In this document: positions 49,235 through 56,967 of the stretch, one piece after another
Position numbering within the stretch: the first letter of the stretch is position 1
Layout: the number at the start of each line of letters is the position of its first letter
Assembly: GCA_028141885.1 (NCBI GenBank)
Contig: JAOIQU010000001.1
Span: 24,320-88,319, forward strand
Source: Flavobacteriales bacterium
GTDB lineage: Bacteria > Bacteroidota > Bacteroidia > Flavobacteriales > UA16
Direction: 5' to 3'
Length of the DNA stretch: 64,000 nucleotides
Notes under the pieces: model-generated
Seen by the model: only the letters and a program-made list of their open reading frames with translations
The model's database searches: none
Told to the model about the DNA's origin: nothing
Position numbers and translations under genes: made by a program

Positions 49235-50047
49235 GTGAGTTCATCCAACATGTCCTGGCGTACACGGTTGCATACCGTCATTTTTGAAGCCGACACCCCT
49301 GCAGGCAAGCGGTTCGACGTGGCCTTGCTTTGGGCCATTGTGCTCAGTGTCTTGGTGGTCCTTGTGGAGAGTGTGGCCAGCGTACGAGCTGCATACGGCT
49401 GGGAGTTGCGCGTTGTGGAATTGGTATTCACGGGGCTCTTCACCGTGGAATACATCCTTCGGTTGCTTTCCGTCAAACGCCCTCTGAAATACGCCTTCAG
49501 CTTCTATGGATTGGTGGATTTGTTGAGCATCTTGCCCACGTTTGTGGAGATCCTGCTTCCCGGGGCCGCAAGCCTCAGAGTCGTGCGTATGCTGCGGTTG
49601 CTCCGGGTCTTCAGGGTCTTGAAGTTGGTCGGCTTTTTGCGTGAAGCCCAAATCCTCAAAGACGCCCTTTGGGCCAGCCGCCGAAAGATCATCGTGTTCC
49701 TGTCAGCCGTGCTCGTCTTGGTGACCTTGCTCGGCACAGTGGTGTACATCATCGAGGACGCCGAAGCCGGATTCACAAGCATTCCCATGAGCATTTACTG
49801 GGCCATTGTCACCGTGACGACCGTGGGCTACGGCGACATTGCACCGCAGACCGTGTTGGGCCAAATGCTGGCGTCCCTCATGATGATTTTGGGTTTCGCG
49901 ATCATCGCCGTTCCCACTGGCATTGTCGGTGCAGAACTCGCCCGTACGGATCCGGTCGACACCAACACGCAAGCGTGTCCAGGATGCGGTGCCGAAGGGC
50001 ACGACGACGATGCCGTACACTGCAAACACTGCGGCCACAAACTTTGA
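49235..50047 (+). CDS. Voltage-gated K+ channel with C-terminal zinc ribbon
   Basis: 270 residues from GTG 49235 (a TACCTTGG box ends 5 nt before); ATG 49250 is an alternative. Six transmembrane segments: S1 (ALLWAIVLSVLVVLVESVAS) to S6 (MLASLMMILGFAIIAVPTGI). S4 is LRVVRMLRLLRVFRVLK, with regularly spaced Arg, and the filter is TVTTVGYGD. The C-terminus CPGCGAEGHDDDAVHCKHCG is a zinc ribbon. It conducts K+ across the inner membrane; the zinc ribbon could regulate gating. Confidence 0.9.
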   Translation: MSSSNMSWRTRLHTVIFEADTPAGKRFDVALLWAIVLSVLVVLVESVASVRAAYGWELRVVELVFTGLFTVEYILRLLSVKRPLKYAFSFYGLVDLLSILPTFVEILLPGAASLRVVRMLRLLRVFRVLKLVGFLREAQILKDALWASRRKIIVFLSAVLVLVTLLGTVVYIIEDAEAGFTSIPMSIYWAIVTVTTVGYGDIAPQTVLGQMLASLMMILGFAIIAVPTGIVGAELARTDPVDTNTQACPGCGAEGHDDDAVHCKHCGHKL

Positions 50048-50144
50048 ATGCCCTACCCAATTGGGTAGAGACTCTTGTGGTTCAGGGGCAGGTGTGTATT
50101 TTGGACCCCCAAACGTTCGCAACACCGCGGAAGACACCTGAATC

Positions 50145-51914
50145 ATGACTCAACCCACTCGCCTGTTTGACTTTCCACGTTACCAATTGGCCACCAAGCC
50201 ATTGGACGTGATGATGACCATGCCCAACTACGGCAACCGTGTGACGTATTCAACCGCCCAGTTCGTGGAAGAGATGGATGCGGTGTCTCGCGGCCTCATT
50301 GCGATGGGGCTTCAGGCGGAGGAAAAAGTGGCCCTGATCAGCCACAACAACCGTTGCGAGTGGAACATCATGGACCACGCCATCATGCAAGCGGGTGCCA
50401 TTGACATTCCGATCTACCCCACCATGACGGAGGAGGATTACAAGTACATCCTCAACCACAGTGAATCCAAGTACTGCTTTGTCAGCAGCGAGGAGCTCTA
50501 CAACAAGGTCATGGCGGTCAAGGCCGAATGCCCCACCCTGGAAGAGGTGTTCACGTTCGAAGATGTCAAGGGCGCACGCCATTGGACCGAAGTCGCCAAG
50601 GCCGGCTCTGACGAACAACGAGCGGAACTCCATGCCCGCCGCGACGCGGTGGATCCTGCCCAGCTCGCAACCATCATCTACACGTCTGGAACGACAGGCC
50701 TCCCCAAAGGCGTGATGCTCTCCCACAACAACGTGGCAAGCAACGTGCTCATCGCCAAGCCACGCGTCCCCGCCGTGGACTCCAACATGGACTACCGCGT
50801 GCTGAGCTTCTTGCCGGTGTGCCACATTTTTGAGCGGATGCTCCACTACCTGTACATGTACATGGGAGCCCAAATCCACTTTGGCGAAAGCCTCGAAACC
50901 ATCAAGGAGGACCTCAACCACACGCAGCCCATCATGTTCACGGCGGTGCCTCGTTTGCTCGAGAAGTTCTACGATGGCATCGTGGCCAAAGGGCGCGCTG
51001 CAGGCGGCGTGAAGTCGGCCATTTTCAATTGGGCCGTCGGTGTGGCTTTGGAGTGGGACCCCAACAAGGGCGGTTTTTACCAAATCAAGCTCAACCTCGC
51101 CCGCAAGCTCGTGTTTGGCAAGGTCAAGGAAGCCCTCGGCCTCAGTGGCATTCAAGCTGTGGCCTCGGGCTCAGCGGCTCTTCAGCCTCGACTCGCCCGC
51201 TTCTTCAACGGCGCCGGCATCACGGTCCTTGAAGGGTACGGCCTCACGGAGACCTCTCCCGTGGTCAGCGTGAACACGACCAACGGCGAGAACATGCTGA
51301 AGATTGGCAGCGTGGGCAAGCTCGCAGATGGCGTGGACGTGAAAATCGCCGATGACGGCGAGATTTTGGTCCAAGGACCGAACGTCATGATGGGCTATTA
51401 CAAGGACCCGGAGAAAACTGCTGAAGTGCTCAAAGACGGATGGTTCCACACTGGCGACATCGGTGTCATTGAAGACGGCTTCTTGCGCATCACGGATCGG
51501 AAAAAAGAAATCTTCAAAACGTCCGGAGGGAAGTACGTGGCCCCCACCCTGCTCGAAAACTCTCTGAAGGCGTCGCTCTTCATTGAACAGGTCATCGTGG
51601 TCGGTGAAAACCGGAAACACCCCGCAGCCTTGATCGTGCCTGACGCGGTCGTGGTGGAGGAATGGTGCAAGCGCCACGACCATGCCTTCCCAGGCATGGC
51701 AGGCATTGCAGGCGACGACCGTCTCCGCGCCCGAATTGAGCAAGAAGTCAACGACCTCATGGCGCCCTTTGCCAAGTGGGAGCAGGTGAAAAAGATCACG
51801 ATCCTGCCAGCGCCGTTCACCATCGACGGTGGCGAATTGACGCCGACCTTGAAGCTGAAGCGCAAGCCCATCATGGCGAAATACGGCGACGCAGTTGAGG
51901 CGATGTACGCCTGA
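50145..51914 (+). CDS. Long-chain acyl-CoA synthetase (AMP-binding)
   Basis: 589 residues. TIIYTSGTTGLPKGVMLSHN (P-loop, ~residue 180), VLEGYGLTETSPVVSVN (A5), DGWFHTGDIG (A7) and ITDRKKEIFKTSGGKYVAPT (A8/A10) are diagnostic for FadD/FAA-type enzymes. It activates fatty acids with ATP and CoA, fitting the nearby 3-hydroxyacyl-CoA dehydrogenase. A TATTTTGG box lies ~40 nt upstream. It is followed by a PAP2 gene after 2 bp. Confidence 0.95.
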   Translation: MTQPTRLFDFPRYQLATKPLDVMMTMPNYGNRVTYSTAQFVEEMDAVSRGLIAMGLQAEEKVALISHNNRCEWNIMDHAIMQAGAIDIPIYPTMTEEDYKYILNHSESKYCFVSSEELYNKVMAVKAECPTLEEVFTFEDVKGARHWTEVAKAGSDEQRAELHARRDAVDPAQLATIIYTSGTTGLPKGVMLSHNNVASNVLIAKPRVPAVDSNMDYRVLSFLPVCHIFERMLHYLYMYMGAQIHFGESLETIKEDLNHTQPIMFTAVPRLLEKFYDGIVAKGRAAGGVKSAIFNWAVGVALEWDPNKGGFYQIKLNLARKLVFGKVKEALGLSGIQAVASGSAALQPRLARFFNGAGITVLEGYGLTETSPVVSVNTTNGENMLKIGSVGKLADGVDVKIADDGEILVQGPNVMMGYYKDPEKTAEVLKDGWFHTGDIGVIEDGFLRITDRKKEIFKTSGGKYVAPTLLENSLKASLFIEQVIVVGENRKHPAALIVPDAVVVEEWCKRHDHAFPGMAGIAGDDRLRARIEQEVNDLMAPFAKWEQVKKITILPAPFTIDGGELTPTLKLKRKPIMAKYGDAVEAMYA

Positions 51915-51916
51915 GC

Positions 51917-52516
51917 ATGCTCGACACCCTGAATGAAATTGACACGGCGCTGTTTCTCGCGCTGAATGGGGCGGTGCCGGCGCTTGACGGCGCGATGTGG
52001 TGGGTCAGCAAGCCGTTGTTTTGGACGCCGTTGTACGTGGCCATGATTTGGGCATGTGCACAAAGGTTGGGCTGGCGCAAGCAGCTCGCCCTGCTTGCTT
52101 TGTGCACGGGCCTGTGTGTGACCGGAACGGATGTGATTTCAGCGAGGGTCTTGAAACCCTCGGTGGCGCGCCTGCGTCCCTCCCATGAACCCACCCTTGT
52201 CGATGCCGTGCATCTGGTGGAAGAGCGTCCCGGAGAACTGTACCGTGGCGGCCGTCACAGCTTTATCTCCTCGCATGCCGCCAACCACATGGGCATTGCC
52301 GTGTTGTTTGGGGGATTCCTTGGAGGCGCCTGGGGATGGGGATTGCTTACGTGGGCTGTGTTGATCGGCTTCAGTCGCATCCACCTCGGCGTGCACTATC
52401 CAGGCGACGTCCTTGGCGGATTCATCGTGGGCTGGGGAGTGGGGGCGCTGGCGTTGACACTTGCGCGGCGTTGGACGTCACAAACGTTGAACCCCAAACA
52501 AACAAGCCATGGCTGA
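51917..52516 (+). CDS. PAP2-family membrane phosphatase
   Basis: 199 residues, about five transmembrane segments. LKPSVARLRPSHEP (KxxxxxxRP), GRHSFISSHAANHMG (SSH, usual SGH, catalytic His) and SRIHLGVHYPGDVLGG (SRxxxxxHxxxD) form the complete active site. It likely dephosphorylates undecaprenyl pyrophosphate or phosphatidic acid at the outer face of the inner membrane. It overlaps crcB by 8 bp. Confidence 0.93.
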   Translation: MLDTLNEIDTALFLALNGAVPALDGAMWWVSKPLFWTPLYVAMIWACAQRLGWRKQLALLALCTGLCVTGTDVISARVLKPSVARLRPSHEPTLVDAVHLVEERPGELYRGGRHSFISSHAANHMGIAVLFGGFLGGAWGWGLLTWAVLIGFSRIHLGVHYPGDVLGGFIVGWGVGALALTLARRWTSQTLNPKQTSHG

Positions 52517-52907
52517 AGGCATCACCGCCATGACATGGCTGGCCGTCTTTTTGGGCGGTGGCGTTGGGAGCGTGCTCCGGTTTGGGCTCGGTCAAGGGGT
52601 CCGCATGATTGGCGCGGAAGCGGCCACCTTTCCCTGGGCGGTGCTTGGCGCCAATGTGCTTGCCACGGCACTGTTGGCCTGGTGTGCGGTGGCTGGGGCT
52701 GAGCTTTGGGGCAAAGCCTCGCCCATTTGGTTCTTCATGACGGTCGGTGTGTGTGGAGGATTCAGCACGTTCTCCACGTTTGCGTGGGACACGTTGCGGC
52801 TTTGGGAGGAAGGTGGATGGATGCTTGCGTTGGCCAACGTGACCGTCTCCGTGGTTGGCTGTTTGGCTGTGGGCTGGTGGGTGGCCAACGTCTGTGCCGA
52901 TTCCTGA
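52509..52907 (+). CDS. crcB: Fluoride channel FluC/CrcB
   Basis: 132 residues (an ATG at codon 8, 52530, is also plausible). Four transmembrane helices; FLGGGVGSVLRFGLGQGV, FPWAVLGANVLAT (pore Asn) and VCGGFSTFSTFAWDTL (Phe box) are diagnostic. It exports fluoride as a dual-topology dimer. No fluoride riboswitch is visible upstream, where the PAP2 gene overlaps. Confidence 0.93.
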   Translation: MAEGITAMTWLAVFLGGGVGSVLRFGLGQGVRMIGAEAATFPWAVLGANVLATALLAWCAVAGAELWGKASPIWFFMTVGVCGGFSTFSTFAWDTLRLWEEGGWMLALANVTVSVVGCLAVGWWVANVCADS

Positions 52908-52940
52908 AACAAGGGGCCTGTGCCTGCGACGCATGCGGCC

Positions 52941-52948
52941 TATCTTCG
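52941..52948 (+). promoter_or_regulatory. Promoter -7 box TATCTTCG
   Basis: TAnnTTyG with 7 nt to ATG 52956; favours that start. Confidence 0.4.
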
Positions 52949-52955
52949 GGGCACC

Positions 52956-54686
52956 ATGAAACGCTCCCTTCCATTCTTGCTTGTCGGCTTGCCCCTGTTG
53001 ATGTCGGGCTGCACAGTGCAAACTGAAGTGCAATTTGGCGACGACCGTGCAAAGCCTCGCCTCGTTGTTGGCATCACCGTGGACCAAATGCGTGCCGACT
53101 ACCTCACGCGGTTTGGCGCTTGGGACGAGGTCTCTTCTCCTGCCACCTTTGGGGAAGGTGGATTCCGCCGCATGGTGGAAGAAGGGTTTGCCTGTCGCGA
53201 CCATCACTTTGGCTACGCTCCTACCTACACGGGCCCAGGACACGCCTCGATCTACACAGGAACGACGCCTGTGGTGCACGGCATTTTGGCCAACGATTGG
53301 TACGACCGCGCATCTGCTACCAGCGTGTACTGCGCCTCAGACACCTCCGTCAAAGGGGTGCATTCCGAAGGCGTTGACGCCGATGGACTGGTCCTTGGAT
53401 CCTCAGGCCAAATGTCGCCCCACCGCATGCTTTCCACCACCCTCGGAGATGAACTCAAGATGGCCACCGGAGGCCAGTCGAAGGTGTACGGGGTGAGCAT
53501 GAAGGACCGCGGGGCCATTTTGCCTGCAGGCCATGGCGCCGACGGTGCCTTTTGGTTTTACGGCAAAGAACTCGGGCACTTTGTGTCCAGCACCTATTAC
53601 GGCGACAGCCTGCCTGACTGGCTGATCGAGCTCAATGCGTCAGGCCAAGCAGAAGCGCTGATGGAACAGGGCTGGGACCGCCTGCATGACGAATCTGTCT
53701 ACGCGCAATGTCTCCCGGACAACAACCCGTACGAAGGGGCCTTCCGTGGCGAGCTCAAGCCCACCTTCCCTTATGACCTTCAGACCCTTCGGGAAAAGAA
53801 CGGAGGCTACGATCTGCTCAAGGGCACCCCGGGTGGAAACACGCTGATTGTCGATTTCGCCTTGGCAGCCATTGACGGTGCTGCGTTGGGGCAAGACGAT
53901 GTGACCGATTTGCTCGCGCTGAGTTTCAGTGCGACAGACTACGTTGGACACCGCGTCGGGCCGCACGCCCAAGAAACCATGGATATGTACTTGCGTCTGG
54001 ACATGGAGCTAAAGCGGCTGTTTGACGCGTTGGATGACAAGGTGGGCAAGGGCCAATGGACCGCGTTCTTGTCGGCCGACCACGGTGGTGCCAACGTGCC
54101 CTCGCACGCTTCTTCCGAAGGCATGCCCACAGGTTATTGGCAACCGGGGAACCTGATGGATGAATTGGAAGTGGCGCTCCAGGACCGTTGGGGTTTCACG
54201 CCTCAAGGCGAGTCGTGGATCCTTCGTCACAGCAACGACCAAATCTTCCTGAATCACCCGCTCATCTACAAGCGGGGTCTGGATCGAGATGCCATGGCTC
54301 GGTTTGTGGCCCAACGGTGCACGACCGATCGCGGACTGAGCAAAGCCATCGCGGCATGCGACGCGCCGGCCATGGCGGCCAACGACCCGGTGGTGGCGCG
54401 TCTGGTGCGAGGGCATCGACCTGGGCATTCTGGCGACGTGTTGCTCGTCCCTCAGCCAGGATGGATTGACTACAGCCGAACCGGCACCACCCACGGATCG
54501 GCCTATCCGCAAGACACCCACGTGCCCGCCCTGTTTCTGGGCGCTGGCGTGCCCCAGGGCGAAACGTTCAGCCGCACGCACATTCGGGACATCGCCCCAA
54601 CGGTGGCGCATCTCATGAACAGCCCGTACCCCAATGGCGCCACGGGCGAGCCCATCTCAGACCTCTTGAACGCCCGACGCCCATGA
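52956..54686 (+). CDS. PafA-type alkaline phosphatase lipoprotein
   Basis: 576 residues from ATG 52956. MKRSLPFLLVGLPLLMSGC is a lipoprotein signal. RLVVGITVDQMRADYLTRF (metal Asp), YTGPGHASIYTGTTPVVHGI (Thr nucleophile region), LSADHGGANVPSH and VPALFLGAGVPQGETFSR (metal His) match PafA, the phosphate-irrepressible phosphomonoesterase of Flavobacteria. It would release phosphate from organic esters in the periplasm. It is coupled to the M61 gene (ATGA). Confidence 0.92.
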   Translation: MKRSLPFLLVGLPLLMSGCTVQTEVQFGDDRAKPRLVVGITVDQMRADYLTRFGAWDEVSSPATFGEGGFRRMVEEGFACRDHHFGYAPTYTGPGHASIYTGTTPVVHGILANDWYDRASATSVYCASDTSVKGVHSEGVDADGLVLGSSGQMSPHRMLSTTLGDELKMATGGQSKVYGVSMKDRGAILPAGHGADGAFWFYGKELGHFVSSTYYGDSLPDWLIELNASGQAEALMEQGWDRLHDESVYAQCLPDNNPYEGAFRGELKPTFPYDLQTLREKNGGYDLLKGTPGGNTLIVDFALAAIDGAALGQDDVTDLLALSFSATDYVGHRVGPHAQETMDMYLRLDMELKRLFDALDDKVGKGQWTAFLSADHGGANVPSHASSEGMPTGYWQPGNLMDELEVALQDRWGFTPQGESWILRHSNDQIFLNHPLIYKRGLDRDAMARFVAQRCTTDRGLSKAIAACDAPAMAANDPVVARLVRGHRPGHSGDVLLVPQPGWIDYSRTGTTHGSAYPQDTHVPALFLGAGVPQGETFSRTHIRDIAPTVAHLMNSPYPNGATGEPISDLLNARRP

Positions 54687-56128
54687 GCACCCCACAGGAT
54701 GCCGTGAGGTACGTCCTCACCCGAGACGTCGACGCCCAGCGCATTCACTTCTCAGCGACATTTCCCGAGCGTAAGGACGCTTGGTCGTTGCAGCTTCCCA
54801 CCTGGCGCCCCGGACGATACGAGTTGGGGAATTTCGCACAGTACGTGCTTTGGGTGGAGGGCGTTGACGAGGACGGCCAACGCATGCGGTTGGCAAAACA
54901 AGACCTCCACGCGTGGGCCGTTCCTGCAGGCGTTCAATACGTGGAGTGGCTGTTCCACGCCGACATTCTGAATGCCGGCTCGACGTGCATCGAAACGGAT
55001 CTCTACTACGTCAATCCTGTGAATTGCTTCATGTTTGACCTCGAGCGGCAAGATCTGGGCGCAAACGTGGTCCTCTCCGACCTGGAGCTGAACTCCGATC
55101 GAGAAGAAGGCTGGGCCCTTGCCGTGGCCATGCCGTGGCATGTGGAAGAGGGCGTGCCTTGCATGCAAGCGCGCGACGTTCAGCACCTCATGGACAGTCC
55201 TTGGATGGCCTCTCCCAAACTGTGGCACGACAGCTTCAAGGAGCAGGGCTTGGACGTTCACATTTGGGTCCACGACACCTTGCCAAGCGACCTGGACCGT
55301 TTTGTGGCCGACCACGTGGCGTTCACGCGCTCCCAGTTGTCGTTTTTCGGAAGCTTCCCGGTTGACGAATACCACTTCCTGTATCTGTTCCCGGACCGAG
55401 AAGTCAGACACGGTGTGGAGCACGAAGACAGCACGGTCATCGCCATCGGACCTGCGGAGCGCGTCAAGTCTGAGGAAGGGTACATGGAAATCTTGGGCAT
55501 CGCAAGCCATGAATTGTACCACGCCTGGAACGTCAAACGAATCCGTCCTGCCGAATGGATGCCCTACGACTTCACCGGGCCATGTCCTTCAGCATTGGGC
55601 TACGTCGCCGAAGGGGTCACCACGTACATGGGAGACCTCTTCCTCTTCGAATCCGGGATTGTGGATTTGAAAGGCTGGTGCGCTTTGATGACCAAACTTC
55701 TGGAGCGCCACGTCAACAACCCGGGAAGGCTCAACATGAGCGTGGCCGAGTCCAGTTTCGACACCTGGCTGGACGGGTATCGCCTTGGCGTGCCTGGAAG
55801 GAAGGGCAGCATCTACGTCGAAGGCGCAGTGCTCGCCTTCCTCTGCGACACCCGGATCATGGAGCGAACAAACGGCAAGGCATCGTTGAGCACCGCGATG
55901 CGGTTGCTTTGGGAGCGCTTCGGACAACCCCGAATTGGCCTCACTGCGGACACGTATTGGGACGTGCTCGCAGAGGTGGCCGGCGAGCGGCTGGACGATT
56001 TGAGGCGTGACCATGCCGACGGCACCAAAGACACATGGGACATGCTGGTCCATGCCATGTCCACACAAGGACTGACCTTGACTCAATCCAAGGACGAGAA
56101 GGGATTGACGCGGGTGACGATCAAGTGA
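54683..56128 (+). CDS. M61-family metallopeptidase, lacking PDZ domain
   Basis: 481 residues. GIASHELYHAWNVKRIRPAE has the HExxH zinc motif and the M61-specific WNVKRIRP; GYVAEGVTTYMGDLF contains the third ligand Glu. The N-terminal beta domain (SLQLPTWRPGRYELGNFAQY) is typical. Family members are about 580-600 residues with a C-terminal PDZ domain. Here the protein ends just after the catalytic domain and a short segment. No signal peptide is seen, so it is likely cytoplasmic. It may cleave N-terminal Gly/Ala. Confidence 0.9.
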   Translation: MSTPQDAVRYVLTRDVDAQRIHFSATFPERKDAWSLQLPTWRPGRYELGNFAQYVLWVEGVDEDGQRMRLAKQDLHAWAVPAGVQYVEWLFHADILNAGSTCIETDLYYVNPVNCFMFDLERQDLGANVVLSDLELNSDREEGWALAVAMPWHVEEGVPCMQARDVQHLMDSPWMASPKLWHDSFKEQGLDVHIWVHDTLPSDLDRFVADHVAFTRSQLSFFGSFPVDEYHFLYLFPDREVRHGVEHEDSTVIAIGPAERVKSEEGYMEILGIASHELYHAWNVKRIRPAEWMPYDFTGPCPSALGYVAEGVTTYMGDLFLFESGIVDLKGWCALMTKLLERHVNNPGRLNMSVAESSFDTWLDGYRLGVPGRKGSIYVEGAVLAFLCDTRIMERTNGKASLSTAMRLLWERFGQPRIGLTADTYWDVLAEVAGERLDDLRRDHADGTKDTWDMLVHAMSTQGLTLTQSKDEKGLTRVTIK

Positions 56129-56150
56129 CCTCCCCCAATCGGCTTGTTGG

Positions 56151-56855
56151 TCAAGACCCGTCAGCGCCGCCCATGGCGTAACGAATGAGGTTGGCGCCCA
56201 TGCGCAACGCAGATGCGCGAACCTCTTCCGGGTCGCGGTGAACTTGGTAGTCCTCCCATCCGTCGCCGAGGTCGCATTCGTGGTCGTAGAAACAGACCAA
56301 ACGCCCCTTCACAAACAACCCAAATCCCCTCGCGGGCAAATCGTCGTGCTCGTGGATTTTGGGCAAGCCCTCGGGGAAGTCAAACTTCTGATGGTAGACC
56401 GGGTGATCGAAGGGCACTTCAATCCACTCCAAATCGGGAAACACCTTGGCCATCGCCGTTCGGACGAAGGCATCCATGCCATAGTTGTCACTGATGTGCA
56501 GGAAACCGCCTGATTCGAGGTAGCTGCGCAACTGGTCGGCCTCGCGCGCCGAAAAGACCACGTTCCCGTGACCCGTCATGTGAATCCACGGATGGTTGAA
56601 CAAATCAGGCGATGCCACATCCACATAGGGGACTTCCTCCGACAAACGCATTCCCATTTCTTCGTTGCAATACCTGACCAAATTGGGCACGGCCGTAGGA
56701 TTAGAATACCAGTCCCCCCCTCCTCTGTATTGCAACACTGCGAGTTGGACGTCGGCCACCGTTTGGCCCCAGCCACTCGAAGTGCAACACATCCCCGCTG
56801 CACACATTGCCGCAATCAAACTGAAAAACCGAGCGCGAACTGCAACTTTTCCCAT
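56151..56855 (-). CDS. Exported DUF4159 protein
   Basis: 234 residues with signal peptide (FFSLIAAMCAAGMCCTSSGW). VQLAVLQYRGGGDWYSNPTA, HPWIHMTGHGNVVFSAREAD, LESGGFLHISDNYGMDA and FDHPVYHQKFDFPEGLPKI define DUF4159. The fold is a glutamine-amidotransferase-like domain lacking an obvious catalytic Cys. Often found near MoxR/BatA systems, but no such genes are here. A TACCTTCG box ends 4 nt before the ATG. Confidence 0.88.
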   Translation of the reverse strand: MGKVAVRARFFSLIAAMCAAGMCCTSSGWGQTVADVQLAVLQYRGGGDWYSNPTAVPNLVRYCNEEMGMRLSEEVPYVDVASPDLFNHPWIHMTGHGNVVFSAREADQLRSYLESGGFLHISDNYGMDAFVRTAMAKVFPDLEWIEVPFDHPVYHQKFDFPEGLPKIHEHDDLPARGFGLFVKGRLVCFYDHECDLGDGWEDYQVHRDPEEVRASALRMGANLIRYAMGGADGS

Positions 56856-56859
56856 GACA

Positions 56860-56867
56860 CGAAGGTA
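56860..56867 (-). promoter_or_regulatory. Promoter -7 box TACCTTCG
   Basis: TAnnTTyG with 4 nt to ATG 56855. Confidence 0.4.
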
Positions 56868-56967
56868 TGCTGTCCCCCCAAACCAGCAAGGCTTTTCGCG
56901 CAGAGGGCCTCGCTTTTTTGCTTATATTCGCGCACCTGAAATTGAACTAAGCTGAACCCTAGCGATC

